Below, piece after piece: positions 23,140 to 38,062 of a stretch of DNA of 64,000 bases. The translations under genes and the position numbers were made by a program. Source of the stretch: Neodiprion pinetum (Eukaryota > Arthropoda > Insecta > Hymenoptera > Diprionidae); assembly GCF_021155775.2 (NCBI RefSeq), contig NC_060235.2, forward strand, positions 31,102,607-31,166,606, written 5' to 3'. Within the stretch, counting starts at the first letter, position 1, and each line of letters begins with the position of its first letter. Below the pieces are notes generated by a model. It searched no databases, had not been told where the DNA came from, and worked only from the letters and a program-made list of their open reading frames with translations.

Positions 23140-26100
23140 AGTATACGTAATTCGTGAATTGAAATGCTTTTCAGCCATGGATGAAAAAGTTTTCACAGTT
23201 GTTGCCGAACTTCCGGTAAATGGGAATTATCGCGATAAGAGAAGCGTGATTGTTTCGCGATCAATTGGCTCAACAACCGTAGGCAACGCGTGCGTCGTGC
23301 ACCCGGGAGGACTTGAACTTTGTTCAGTCATCTTATTAGTCGAGCTTAAACGCGCTCGTGATACTTCCGCCCGCGCGTCCCTGGATCATTTTTCTTTTTC
23401 CTCATCGCCCGTTAACTAACGCCAGGGTGTTCCCTGACGTTGGGTACCTATCCACGCATTGCGAGCCTAGGCACGTCTGCCACTAATCTAACCGCAAACA
23501 GACCATTAATATAGCTTCCTAGTCCCCGTTCGAATACGTCCCCCGCTTGCCGTCCGACGTCTCTAACTACTACAATTAATACTGCAGGCTACGGTTCGCT
23601 GCTCTTGTTGTTCCTCTATTAGTTTGACGATTAATTCGAACCTAATAATTACATCAATATTTAGACCATAATTTGACTGAATTATTCTTGCAGTTCAAAA
23701 ACGCCGAATCTAGCACAAATCAAGCGTTTTACTACACCTGTAGGAATGATTGATCCGTCCATGATGGATTGGAATGCCGTCAATATCGAGATCTTTTCAT
23801 AAAGTACATCGCAGCATCGGATGGGCAAATCTCGTGGAAGGATTACTTGATGCTACGTCACGTAGAGGAAATCTTTTTCCACGCAAGAGTCGTGCCATAA
23901 AATCTTTCCTCTGTGACAAGCAATGGACTGACCCGCTACAAGAAACTGAAAATTGAAAAGTTAAATTGAATGGATGCAGTGATATAGCGGGAATGTCGAA
24001 GTACCGGAGTCTGTTACTGTCATTCCCCATTTTTATTGGATCGAGTGCTGCGGAAAAGACTCGTCATGTACGGGTGAAATCAAGTGCTTTATTAGTAATA
24101 GGCAAAGTCGATTGCTGGATTTTTGTTTTGTACAGAACGTGTTCCTGAACTTTATTTTACCCAGAACTGACGATGGCTATGAAGAATAAAAGTGCCGCTA
24201 TTCTGTGAAATACGAATCATAATGCTATATTGTAATAAAGTCTTCATTAAGAAAATTGCTGGAAAGTATTCTTACTAATTAGTCTTGAATTGTTCGAAAA
24301 ACTATCCAATCGAGTTTGAATTTTTCTATTATAAAGCTGAAAAGGAACGTGCACCGTGATTTGTGTATGTCTATTTTTCGTGCAGTCAAAGTATCAGGGA
24401 ATAGTGGTTAACGAGTGGGGGCAGGAATTTCCTTACCCGGATTGGAAACTGATAATTTCCAGATACGTACCTCAGAATTTGAAACGAGCACAAGCAGTAA
24501 GCCCTCGACAAACATTTAAATACAAGTTCCAAAATAAACTAGCCGATTGGTTCAGGCCGAGGTTAGGACTAGTGGAAAGTTTCGTTGTAAACGAAGCTGT
24601 TGAAATTTGTGTACCTATCTATCGGGAACCAAGTTACTCTCAACGGGTTAGTTTACGGTCTCATTAGAAATTTATACGATCTCAACGTTAGAAACGTACA
24701 ACCCCGGCTAATTTTACGCTAGCAATCCGGCAATTCGCACAGAAACATTCGTCTGTGTGAATCCTGAAACGTAATTCAGAATCCACACGTCAAGTTCGGA
24801 CGGAAAAAGCGACGGCACGTGCCGGGAATTTCAAAATACAATTCGAGACTGTCATTATTTCGGATCGTGCGTAAGGAAATCAAGCATTTATGTCTCACCT
24901 GACAACGTGAACGCCCGAAGGCGGACTACGTAAGTCGCGGAAAATTGGAACGAAGTTAACCCCACGCGAAAACAAAACGTTCAACGGATACGCACGTCGT
25001 TCACTCGTGGATTCGGATTCCAGACCGAAAATTTATTTCGTTTGGTCGTTAAGTGAGGGCTGTAAACAAGTTCTGAGACCAGGGTGCCCCCGGTGTAAAA
25101 TCGTAAAGAGAATTAATATCGGGAAACCATAGGGTTCTATTCGACTCTTTCCTGCGCCTGCAGCCCCGCCGAAGGCTCTAAAACCGTTTACTTTTTCGCG
25201 CCTATAGATTGCAATTGTAATAAATCGAAGCTTTACGGAGATTCCAAGTTTTTATCGCGCAGAGAACAAGATTCTTGCAATTGCAGGGTTCAGGGTCTCC
25301 GGGTTCCGCGTCTATCGCCCTCTCGTGCGGGAAATAAAACCTTTCTCATCTTACTGCTGCCGGGAACCTTTCATCTGCCCACTAATAGGAAGCGCTTTCC
25401 ATTCTCCGCTCTCGACCACCCTCTCAACCTCCTCCAGGCTACGCCTATGATGTCTGTCTACCGAGCGAACGCATTTTCTCCCTCAAAAGTCTGCATCGAG
25501 GCGGCCAGGCGCGCATACATCCACCAAGGAAAATACATCTACAGGCTTTGCCGTCTGTCCTGCCACTGTCCCTGGTTATACCGTCCCGCAGGGCACAGAC
25601 TGCTTGTTCCACGTTAGTTTGGGACACACATTACCGAGGCTTTATGCCGCTGCTTCCACAGTCACAAGCGAGGCTCCGCTTTTCCATAAGGAGGGAGACC
25701 GGCCCGAAGCTTCGGGCTAAGATCCGAACGTTTGTCAAAGAATGACGAACCCGAGGGAATTTTTTATTCTCCATTTTGCAGGCCGACCGGATGGAAAAAT
25801 AATAAAAACCCAGCTGCGAAATTGGAGACGGACTTTAGATCGAAAACACATTTTTCATTTTGGGGCAAACGGTCGAGACGTTTCGTGAAAAAGCTTACAT
25901 TCCGCGAAAGTGAAACACTATGCGGCGGATCATCAGCGATACGCCGCTTCTACCTCCCCTGCAAGTCCTGCTGTCGCGTGCGAGCCCATGCTTTCAGTGT
26001 AAGCGGCGACGGAAGTCGACGAGGAGCAATCAGCCCGGCTGCGCCAAGCGCCAACGAGCTTTACCCGACGACATTGTCTCCTTTTGCACGGCTGTTGCAC

Positions 26101-29100
26101 CCCTTGCGAAACAGAGTGCTTTCCGCTTTCCACGCTGGCGAACAGTCCAGAAAAGTCAACTACATACGGTGGCTTTATAGTACTAGGCTGTTGCGTGTTT
26201 TATATATAAAGTTCTCTGCAAATGAAACCCTCCATTTACCGTCAGGTTGGTTCGGTATTTTTCTTCTCTTCATTTTTGTCTTCGAATGTATTTTAACCGT
26301 CGTATCTGACGTCATTTTTCGTATTTAGTTTACATTCTTTTCAACGGTAGCGGTTCGAGAATATTAAAATACTGTCCGTCGTCCACATACTCCCAATTCT
26401 GAACGTGTATTTACATACTTGCAAAATTCAACAGCCAAAATTTGCCTCTCAGAACGAGTAAAAATGCGTGTAGTGTATAATTTTACTCTCATCCTTTTTA
26501 TCATCACCATGGAATACTAAATATTTTACAACAACATGGAAAGCACGTCGGGGGCGTGGTGAAATTTCACTTGAAAATGAGAGAAAAGGAATGTGTACAC
26601 AGAAAAAACACGGTATGGTGCTTTCAACCTATTTCCCGGACGTAAAAGAACGTGAACCGTTTACCTCCAACCGGTTGTTTTTCGTTGAGCTGAATTGCTC
26701 ACCAGCGTGATCTACCGAGCGCGGTAACAATTACTGCACAAAAATGACTCGCCTGTCGGACGAGGCGAAGCGTCGTTCCACTTTTCATTAGTGGACCGAG
26801 CCCGCGAAATCACCGACTCCTGATGCCGTGGCCAACTACAGATTGCTGGACTTAGGGACTCGTCTTCCCTCGGCTATCATCCCTCACTTAGTTCCTCAGG
26901 ATTGTGGAGACTGCGGACAGTAAAAATCTTTATTTTCCGGTGAGCAGTCAGGCGAGAAAAATTCCTCTCTCGCAGTGCAAAGCGAGGATTTTGATGTACG
27001 CTATTAAAACCATACCGTGGTCAGAAACTGGCGACCAATAATAACTGGGTGCAACCCGTCTACAGATCCGTAAAATTGTTCACGAATACTGTGACCGGAG
27101 TGCGTTACATTTCAGCAACAAATAATCCGGGGGTCAAAGTCGATAACTCAAGCGAACCGTGGTGGAGGCTCCATCTGCGGACGTGCCGCAGCTGAATATC
27201 GGTGGGTGTAATATATTTGACATACCTATACGTATATCGACGCGTGTCTGACTTGCGCGGAATTGACGCGAACGGTAAGACGGAGGATAACAGCGTCGTA
27301 GACCTGTCAAGTTCTCTCTCAAGATACGAGGTGACTACTCGAACTTAATAAGCGCGTAATTGAATGTGAATGACAATATTCGTCTGGCGAATGATCACTC
27401 GGATGGATGGACAAATACATGGATGTATCTTGCGAGCGTGTTGGGACCGCGTCTAGCCTGCAATTACAGTTGACTGTCAATTCCAGTTGACAATCGCGAT
27501 GCTCACTCTGCGTGATGTCTGGTGTTTAGGGTAACTTATTTCCGCGTGAAATATTTCGAGTAATTCTACTTTGTGAACATCTGTGTTATCTGTGAGTACA
27601 TCTTATTTGGCCTTAGGCCATTGTGTGAAGGTCAGGTACATTTCTGAATCTTCCTGTTCTGTACGCGAATGTGAATTGTAACCAAGAATCTTGACGGTAT
27701 TTTTATGAATTTTCATACCGTAGTTATTTGAAAATGTATTACGCAAAATTTTTTCAAGCAAACAAAAATACACAATGTATCAGAGCCGCTGTAAAGTCGG
27801 AAAACTTTCCAACGTTGAAGGCTTCCATGATTCTATAGTAAAAAAAAATGAGGATTGGAGGATGAGATATGGTCCGAAATAAAGTAATCAAAACACTCGA
27901 TTGAGTCAAGAAAATTATTGCAATTTATTGGCTCGCACGGGAAAAGCCACTGAAGCATAAAAACCCCTTATTGTCTTGTAATAAGGTCGTGCCAGAGTGT
28001 ATGAGGTGTGAGTGTACGATCAATGGTTTTGTCTCGCATGCGGAGAGCTGCCGTGAAATTCAGAGGCCCGAAGGCGTGAATCTATGGAGGTTCGATCGAC
28101 TGGCGAGAACCTAGTGTTTTTAATTGGGGAGGAGAGGAACAGAGACTCAACTAAGAAGATCGGAAAATGAGAATACCTAAGATAATCCGCGGCGATGTTA
28201 TCGTTACCGTAGACTCGATCAGACTGAGAGCTCCGAGCCTCAACTCCCGGTTGTTTATCGCTGTTCATCCAACGATCAGCGCCATCTTTCGCGATTAACG
28301 ACGATCCACCCCCGCGATCGCGCCTAAACTTGTCGCGGCTTGCTGTTAGTGGTAGAGATTCCGAGTATCAGACGGGGTAGAAAGCGTACGCGGCCATGGG
28401 AAAGGAAAGGATAAGTTCGGTCTAAACAGCCGCAGTGATTGTACACAAATACCTACGTGGAACGATGAATGTACAATATTTTAGCCGCAGCATAATAAAA
28501 TCAAGTTGTACGGTTTGAAACGTCTATGTCATGCATTGTCATAGACTATACTTGTCAATAAACAGTAATTTGAGTTCCGGCAGCACGGGGAACAATTTGA
28601 GCTTTTTCAGACACGACTGTTTGCGGCGAGATTTCATCCGTAATAGAAGCTTTCTGTAGTAATAATTCCTGCTCAGCACGGAGCCATCGCGCCATCAAAC
28701 GGCCGCGAATCGTCAAAACGACGAGCGGACCTCAACGGGCAAGAATATTCGAGGAGTACTTTAGTGGAGATAGGAGACGCAGCGAGGGTTACGACTTGGC
28801 GAGAGTAGGTTGCCCACCATAGCCGTGGGTATGGGTCCCCATGCAGTGCTTTCTCCTTTTTCTTCCTTCTTTCTGCCCGGCTGTAAAACCCTCGTCATAA
28901 ACCTCGAGCTCAGTCAAACGAATTCCCCCGTTCTGCCCCTTCATCACCCTCTGGGCAGCTTTTATTTCTTTTCCGTCTATTATTTAAGTATTTCATCGGT
29001 TTAAACGGAGCCACGCAATATTTCTTCAATTTTACGCGTCGGGGGTTGATAAATGTATAGATATACCGTTTATAGTATGACAAACTACAAATGCAGCGAG

Positions 29101-32100
29101 AAATTTCCTCGTGTCTCACGATCAAGCTTTATACCACTGACATTTGCGGTCTTAAATTCAATAACACCGCGGCTAGGCTTAAGTACATTAAAACCGATCT
29201 TTCCACCAGACAAAGCTGCCTCATTACGAGGCTGGTTGTAGGACTCTACATATAAGACAATCTGCCTATTGATTGAGCTTTCAACCTACGCGTAAAAAAA
29301 CTACCTTATGATGTGGATGACTGGCTTGTATTCATGAGCCTGATGTCTCGTTCTTGCGTACAAGCAATTCGAAATCATAGTCCGCGAAGGATTTACCGGG
29401 TAAATATATGATCTAGAACCGGTTACCTCCAATTTGCGGGACTGACACGCTCGTTTCGCGTATTTAAATCATACCCTGCCAACAAACGTCAGCCAAACAC
29501 ATTCCGCTAATATACAAGGGTTAAATGTGGGTTAGACAAACATTATTCTTACCACCGGAGTTCGGGTCGCGGTCTCTCCCCGACACGTCACAGACACGTG
29601 GCTACGACGGCATGTGGTGGTTATTTCATGCTCAGCTGACACCGGCGCGTCCCGGATGCTGGGCTCAGTTGACACCAACGCCAGGGGCCTCGGCTACGCG
29701 GTGTTCCAGCGTCCGATGGCCTTCGCCAGATTTTTCACCCCCTGACTCGACTGCTCGCTTCCAAGCGTTCCGTACGTTCGCAACTCCTCTGTTTACACCG
29801 TGTAATAACGATCTGACGAAAAATAGGTACTTCCACTCTTGGACTCTTCTCACGTGATATTGCCACTTTGCATGGCAAGTTCGTGTACCGTGAGAATATG
29901 TATTACACATGCCACGTGTCTCTCCAGCCGCTAGATACTCCTTGATACTTTGATATATGTTCGTAATATGTCCCGCTCGAAGCGGCAATACTGCATTTCG
30001 AAATGAGGAATCTGTCTTCACTTAATAACCATTCCGACAAATTTTCCGTATCATACTAATGCCGAATCATATTGTTAAAATATTTCTCATCGCGGAATCA
30101 TACGAGGAAGGGTGAAGGGTACAAATTCTGACTTCTATCGGAAGTCAGCATAGAAATACCGAAATTACATCGCGATGATGCTACCATGGGGTGGAGGAAA
30201 CTTGAGAATGTAAAGGCGCCTGGTGCACCATGGCGTCCGCAAATGCTGCTCTGCCGCAACCATGCGTCGGTACAACTCGCGGCATAGTTGAGAGTCACAA
30301 CTCGCGGCAAAGTTCGTATAATGGACGTATATATGTAACTGCGTCGTTGACTGCGACCGCTAATACCAGTAAAATGACCTCCTATTACACCGGATGCATG
30401 CGGAGCTGCAGAGCCGTTTATACTGCAGCATTCATTGGCTTACGCGGTACACGTTTTTCTTTTGTTAAACGCAGAACGATTTACCCGTCACAGAATTCGC
30501 GGGGGCAAATTACTGAACGATTCTACCCCGCGGCACCATGAGCATGTTGTTCTATCCAGCGTATATGTAAACCAAACCCACGCTGCTTTCCGTTGCAGAT
30601 ATTTATTTACACTTGCACGTCGAGTCTAACGCGGTGCTGTACCTACATTTTGCGAAACCTTATTCACAATATCCTGCCCTCTGTTTACGTCAGACGTGCT
30701 CATACGCGTATTACTAGATTTTCTCTCAGCTTTAGCTGATGTGGAAGCTGGGAATATACTCTGTATGAGGAATGAGCTTGCGACACCACGTTGTTATACA
30801 CATATAGCTACGGTGAAGAGGTGGGTGAATCGTAACGGAAAACAGGACTAGAAACAAATGCTAAAATGCTAACGACTTGACTTCCAGAACGCTTTATTCA
30901 CGCAGTCATTTTCATTCGCGGTTATTATTCTCACCCTCAAGATTATACTTCTCACGTATACTTTACTTGGTTTTAGAATATTATACAATAGTTTGATATG
31001 GATATGTTGAGGAAAATTGATGAACAGCAATGTGATTTAAGTGGGCGATTATTTACTCTTCTAGATCACTCGGAGCTTCTTTCAATATATTTTTTTGTAA
31101 ACTACTTGTTTGATCTATGATTTATGCGCATCAGGATTGGTATTTGTTACGTTTATTTATGAGTGAGGTAGTTTGAAACGTTTTCATCACGTGGCCATTT
31201 TACGTACGTATTTTAAATACATATAAATCCACGTCGTACGGTGAAAATGCTTTTTTTAAATACCTCTGGAATTAATTTTTCATCGCTTTTTGTTTCATGG
31301 CGCAGTAATTCTCAGCGAAGTTGATCGATGAGTTGTGGGAACATTTAACCGTCGACATCATTGGAAAAATACTTGGCATGTGGCCTGACATTAATTTGGC
31401 TGCGTCTATGACTCCGCTGAGCTATTAATTATCTTTGTTTAATGCAGCGTCAAGCGATAGAAATTTCTTTGTTTTATTCAGCTTCATCGACGATGTTAAC
31501 TTCCGCATCGGTAAACTGAGTTTTAATCTTCTACTTTCAATGTTTTGATCTATTTTGAAAAACGGTGGACACAGAAAGTGTTAAAATTTATTCGATTATT
31601 AACTGCATGCTCTCGTGTCGACACGCCAAGTATCACTGTTCGTCCTACGTACATGGCCAAGCACTAAATAAATCCTCAGCCCGATTTCAATGGAATTTAC
31701 GTCAACTTGATCAGTGAATCGAACCATTAACGATTGTGGAAATCGTACAGTGATGCACGTTTATCTTCATTTCGAGTTTCGTCAAATCTATAGCTCCTGT
31801 AAGATCCGCCACAGCGAAAACGCTATGGAGATCCGAGACCCTTATCCGTTCATTTTGAATCGCACGCGTCTGGGAAATTAGATCAGAAGTTTGTCCGTCG
31901 AACGATGCAGCGGACCTTGGAATCGTTGAGCTGTTATGTTGGCAAAGAAGGCAACGTGACGTTGAGAGTTCGTCTCCTCGGATAGGCGGTGATAAACGAG
32001 CCGAGCATCGCAAGATCTTGATCGATGTCTAGAACTGGGTCAAACTGAACAAACTGTGCGGGCGAAGATGTCTTTACCGCCGATATTGTTGTTTCACCCA

Positions 32101-35100
32101 AATTGCTGCTTGTCCAGCATCTGAGGGCCAATTAATATTTTTTCACCGAAAATGTAACGTGCATTTGTCAGCGGAAATTTGTCGAGTAAATTGAGGGAAA
32201 AAATTCCGCACTTGCACCGAAGCAATTTGGACTGAACGTGAATCAGAGTCACATACGAATATGAATCGAGAAGCTGCAAGGAGATATTGGTACAAATAAT
32301 ATCTGAAACATAAGCAGAGCAAAGGCTATTCCGTTGTAGAGCGTTTTGTACAAATATGGTATCATCGAGCTCCATATCCAGGCCGTAAAACTACCGTAAA
32401 ACTTGCCATTAAACTTTCGATTTTGTTTGTTTTCATTTCAAAACCTGGAAGCAGTAAAATCTGCCATAACTTGAAGGGGATCAAGGAGGTCTGGCTGGTC
32501 GATGGTCGGGCTTTTATAAAGCTGCGGGAAGACGATTGCGTTGGTCGTTCCCATATTCATCCCCCGGACTTATCCGGTAAACTTAGCGTAGCGTGGTCCC
32601 GGATCCAACTTCCCGGCACCGTACTTTCCACTCTCCGCTTTCATCTTCTACACCTTTTTCGCGTCAGCCACACCGCGGCCGTTCTACCAGGGATTCCATT
32701 CGGACAGTAGTCGCTGAAATATACGACGTTATTACTCCGACCTCGCGAATCCACCTGGCGACTAGGGCTCCGTTTATTACAGACCTTACGCCCAACCGTG
32801 GCCTGGTTCTCTTGTAACTGACATCTCCCCGAGGAAACAGTACATATAAATATTGTACTGCGTGCTAGCCGAGGTCCGTGTGTACCATACAGGTATTTGT
32901 ACGGTATTTGTACGCATGTTCACGTTTCAAGCCAAAGTATCCCGGTAACTTGTTACAAGATAAACCAAGCGCTGGGGCCAGTCAAAGTGTTCGTGCAAAA
33001 CCAAATTTAGAACAAAACTGAGCAGCTGGGTTTGAAAAGTTTTTCCGATACAGGTAGAGCAGGTCTAAGCGTCAAATTTTCAGATCTTGTGTGTTAAATA
33101 AATCGTAATACGTTTTCGCCTCGGACATGACATCGCAAGAATTATCGCGCTCCGATTGTACTCCGCAGCTTTACCTCGTTCCGGCTTCTGCCCTGAGCGT
33201 ACTGATCCTACCTTGGAAATGCGTTTTTCTATAAAAGAAATAAAGTGTCGTGCGAAATGAGGGCGGTCAACGTGTACCAGAAACGCTGTAAAAATTTATT
33301 TCAAGAAAACCCAATCGTCAGTAATTACAGCTTGCGCTGCTTCATATGGCTGTGCTCTTCCTGGCAAAGAGCCCTCCTTTTGAAAAGCTCGTTTTGTTAT
33401 ATCCTGATACTACACATGCTATGTGCAGCATGGAGACAAATTAAAAAGCACAAGAACCGCGAAGCAAGTAGATGACATTATAAATATTCAGGCGAGGAAT
33501 GTCGCTGGTCGGAAAATGCAGCCTGGCGTTGACAGGATTTCAAATTTGCGTCTCGGGGTACCAGCAGGCTGTCAAGAAAGTATAAATTTGCATGGCAGTG
33601 AGTAGGAGGCACGTGATTCACGCACCAATGCCGAGGCGCACCTTTGGTACGTCTCTTTTACCCACGAGCGACAGGATCCGGTCGGTGAACCCCCTCGGCG
33701 CATATACGAGGGCCCCGGCAAGGAAATCCAGATAGTCGGCTCATAAAGTGAGTAAGTGGAATGTCGAGTCAGCACTTTGCCGACTTCCTTGCGGCATTCG
33801 GAAAAATAACTGAGATAAGCCTGCGCCCGGAGGATAACTTCGCATACAGTTACATAGCTGCTCTCCGCTGATACACGTGATCATGATCCACGAGCTATAA
33901 TCATGGATAATACCCACGGAGCCTGCAGTGAAACTCTGCAAAATTTGTGCAAAGCTCAAACAAGCGATGCCTGCGTGCTTGTCTTCGCAATCAATACTTT
34001 GATGCTGAACGGTACTGCAAGGATGTTCCGCATGTACAACGGTGGGAAAGTCAAATATTTGTTGGCTCCTTCCGTTTTCCCAGTCAACTGCTCCGGGCCT
34101 CTCACAAGCTTCAACATTATTAAAGCTTGGAAAGTAATGTCTACGCATTTTCAACCTTTACTTATACGGCTCCTACTTCTTCCGTGGTATATAGCAGCTC
34201 AGGACAGACTTGAAACTGACAAATTCTTCAGTTTTTCACTTTGCAACGGTATGCACGAGCAGTCGTAATGCCAATAACGGCCTCGTTGCGAAGTTTAAGC
34301 GTGCAATTCTTGTACCACAGCGAAATTATTTTTGTTATTTTTCAATCAATGCAACAACATTTTTTTATTACAATCATTACTAAACTTTCTGCTATTGGCT
34401 CAATCTTTCGACCCAGATACAAGCTGAAATATGAGGAGTTGCGAGTTCGCTGTATTTGAACGAATAAGATGAACAATCTTAAATTTTTTCTCAAATTATT
34501 GAGAGGTTATAAACATCTGACCTGAAATTACACGACGCGATAAAATACAGTCTGGAGCTCTTTAACCCTCGTTCACAAAGCTGTAGGATTAACTTTTCCA
34601 AACGTAGCAAAGTATAATTTGATAGAGTTCGGCCTTTGGCTCCATTTTCCTCCGTTTCATTTTTATCGATGCCCAAGACAAGACTACAGTAATTCCTCAA
34701 AGTATTCACCTGCAGATTTTATTCACTGAGCAAAGCCTGGGTCAGGCAATAAAGAAGTTTCTTTGATGCTTTCCGCTCACTCGCTGACGCTTCACCTTTA
34801 CTTATCCATGAGTGCCCGTGAGCGACTATAGAAACAAGCAAATCAAGAGGTATACGCTCGAATTTTTTTCCAACAGTTTGGCTAGATTGAACCAAATTGT
34901 AGCGTCCTACAAACGAAATTGAATACATCGAACCTATCGACTACTCATCCCAACTAAGACCCGACGTTGAGTTGGCCCAGATACTCAATTAATATTTATA
35001 CTATTCGCTTGCAGGATGTGTCGAAAACGCGCGCATGGTGACCGAATAATTCCGAGCGGAAGACGACAAGTTCAGTCAAATGCTGTTGTTGGAAGTATCA

Positions 35101-38035
35101 TGCCGGCGAAGCGTGTCTCGAAGGTGGGTTCGCGGAGTAAGTCGAAAAGTCCCCGAAGTTCCCAGAATTCTCAGTTTTTAACGAACGATTCCATCCACAG
35201 GGTTGACTGTCATTTCACGTTGAAATCCGCAGATGCAAGCCGTACGTATACTTATCTATACCGCATTAAAACGCTGCCTGAACACTGTGATTTCAGAGTG
35301 TTGAATCTGAATGGAATAAAAGACGAGAAAAGAGTGGAAAATAACTTGACAATGACGAGCATTTGTATCATTCCGTGTTTGAAGTGGGATCGTGAGATTG
35401 TATATTCGTATCTTGAGCTGTCGAGCGTATTTTCAGTTAACTATCGGGGTTATAAAACTTTTCTACCCTGCAGGATGATTTTAATCGATAAAAGAGGTGA
35501 GATAAGGAAAGGGAAGTGAAAAAACGTGAAGAAAAACAGAAAAACGATTCACTAATGGCGTATGAACCCTGAAGGAACAGTGAAGCAGAATTTGCGGTGT
35601 TTGCACAACGGCCAAAGTTGTGGATGGATACCACAAAGTTCGCCAATGTCCAGACCCGCGTTGTAAGACTTAAAAAATACAATCCATTAGCTGAGAAAAC
35701 AACGTGGGATTCGGTCCCTGTCAGCCCCAATGGTTGTCGGAAGGCCGTCGTGTAGGTGAATAGAACAGAAAACAGAATTCCCCCTGGAGTGTGCAACTTG
35801 TCCACCGTGTACACTGTTAGGCATGTCACGCGCTATTCGTGAGTTTGGCCAATAGAGAAGGAATAGTGTCATCCCAGCAACAACCATCAATTCTATGAAT
35901 ACTCAAACATTCGCCATTCGTTTGACCAGACACTCAATTGCTGACGATGGGTGGAAAATATACACGCATAATGAAAGTTTGTGAAATATGCACGTCACGT
36001 GGGAGCAGCCGAAGATGTACCCTCTCTTGTCACGTTTGAGTAACTCTGTCGAAGATCCCCGCTAAGCCGTACCAATAAAGAGTGAGCCTTGTGACAAATG
36101 ATGTAATTTTCCACAAAGCACGTGTACTTCAAGAGGCAGGAAATCGTCGGCGCACAGGGAATTTAATGATACCCCAAGTTCTCCTGTTCGATCAACCGAA
36201 TTCAAGCGGAATCGAAGAATCACAAATCGATAAAATTATGGATCAAATGGAATACAAATACAGTTTGTATGAAAGTAATACTTCATTCTACTTCACCGTT
36301 CATTTGATGGCATATTTCTACAGTCAAGATCAAAATTCCAAAAATTAGTTTCGAATTAGAGTTGGTAGGCAAAATTTTACTGTACTCTTATGTCACCGTA
36401 TAAAAATCTATGTATTTTGAAAGAAGGAATTTCGCAACATGAATTTCTCTAATCGGTTACACGAATCTGGCTCATTCGGTGAATGTTTAGACAGCCATTG
36501 ATTGCAAACTGATAGTCTTTGCCGCGATGTTGCATGACGCTGGAATTAATTGTCACTAATACACCAATGGATAGATCTGGTGAGTGAGTTTTACTTTAGT
36601 CTAGTAACCATATACACGACACGAGTCTACCTACGCCTCACCAATTCAAGTAGGACAGAAGCAGCAAGCAGGAAGAAACTACCTCAGAAATTACTCCTAC
36701 CACCAAAATCGAATAGATTTGGCTTTTCTTTTACCGCACCTTTTTTCTACCCATTCGTTTCTGGCCTCTTTACTTCCTCTTGAATGAGCTTTCTTTCGAG
36801 CTAACTGCGCAGTGTAATATGCTCCAAATATAATAGTCAGAGACAATGGAATGATACGCGGACCAATAGAGAAGAAAATATTGCTCGTGTAATTCACGGA
36901 GATTTCACGGAAATATTGAGCAGAAGTTTGAGTTTGGGAGATTGGAAAAATGAATGACGAGAGGAAAGCCATTACACTGTATTGAGTCAAGATTAATGGA
37001 ATGCGATGGGACGTGCCAACCCCCCTTTTGCAGCTTTTAAGAGACGTCACCACTTCGACGATTTTGCCTCCGGCAGATGTCAGGGATATTTCAAATCTAT
37101 ACAATGCACAAATTATTTCATGAAACGGAAGAGTAGGAGTGATTCTGCCGCAGTCTTTGGCCCACTGACAATGAGTAAGAGTAGCGCCGATTCTGGTCGG
37201 TGTTCAATCGATGTCGAACCTTTTCGAAGGCAGTTTTCGTTATTGAAGATCAATAATAGGCCTCACTAGAGGCCCTGATGTAAAGTGGAAGACAGGATTA
37301 AAGGAGCTTTGCCAGGACACTTCGCTCGACGTGGCTTAATCTGAGGCATAGTTAGTGTTCACTGGAACGATGTATCCTTTGGTGATTCTGTGGATTCAGT
37401 CGGATAGCACTGGAATAAGGTACTTAATAGTACCGGGTGTTGTGCAAGAAAGATGACATATCTAAGAAAACTTTAGCTATAAACAAAAAATCTTGTTTCG
37501 ATTCATACACAGTTTCGGAAATATAAAATACCGCTACGCTATTCAAAACCCATTTGTGTAATATCAAATGTGAATTGAGAACCAAAGTTGTAACAAATGG
37601 CACTGAACTCAGTTCCAGTGATAGGCGTTATCGGGTCTAAAAAGGAAAGGAATGTAAATGTCTGACCAGTCACCACAAACAACTTTCAAGTCGCGCGTAC
37701 GTTGTTTGTTTGGGCAATGGAGCTCGGCAGCTAATCGCGAAGATCCCCTTTTCACGCGCTCTGTTTCCTCTAACCATAAAGCGGAAACTTGCTGGCGATA
37801 GGCGACACGAACACAAAAGATCTCAAGCACTCGCGTTTTTGTTTGTTTCTTCGTTTAACTGTCACCGTTGCGACAATCAACACTTGACTGCACTCCTGAT
37901 GGGCACGGGACAATGCCAAGTCGCCAGCTACGAAATGCGCAGCCATCGTTCCTGACTGGTACAATTCGTGCGCTACCGTCGTAACCTCAGTGGACACGAG
38001 AACATGAAAGCATGAAAAAGCGAGACTATTTCCAA
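23140..38035. other. Non-coding stretch, no gene recognised
   Basis: About 15 kb without a supportable gene. The longest open frame in the window (198 codons, plus, 25732-26328) lies here. It resembles no family, has shadows on both strands in a GC-richer patch, and is judged spurious. A second frame (167 codons, plus, 35016-35519) contains a K/S/R-rich SRSKSKSPRSS motif and has an acceptor-like TTGCAG just upstream, but I cannot assign it. Minor items are a hairpin at about 23416-23440 (AACGCCAGGG / CCCTGACGTT), a 25-bp direct repeat of ACAACTCGCGGCA at 30272 and 30297, and a doubled GGTATTTGTAC near 32890-32915. Confidence 0.55.
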
Positions 38036-38038
38036 ATG

Positions 38039-38062
38039 TATAATATATATATATATATATAT
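38039..38062. repeat. (TA)n microsatellite
   Basis: An uninterrupted run of about ten TA dinucleotides starts after GTATAA. Confidence 0.9.

Noticed and set aside
25732..26328. Longest plus-strand open frame, 198 codons
   Set aside because: It lies in a GC-richer patch where other frames on both strands are also open, has no recognisable domain except a hydrophobic end, and no signal peptide or splice support.
31711..32375. Adjacent minus frames that might form a degenerate gene
   Set aside because: No common family, no splice sites joining them and no recognisable motif.
35016..35519. 167-codon plus frame with an SRSKSKSPRSS motif and an acceptor-like TTGCAG upstream
   Set aside because: An S/R/K-rich motif alone is not diagnostic, the remainder matches no family, and I could not find connecting exons. 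It remains the best candidate for an unrecognised exon in the gene-poor part.
36697..37104. 135-codon minus frame with a hydrophobic centre and basic tail
   Set aside because: It lacks a start context, family resemblance and a signal-anchor pattern that could be trusted; chance in AT-rich DNA.
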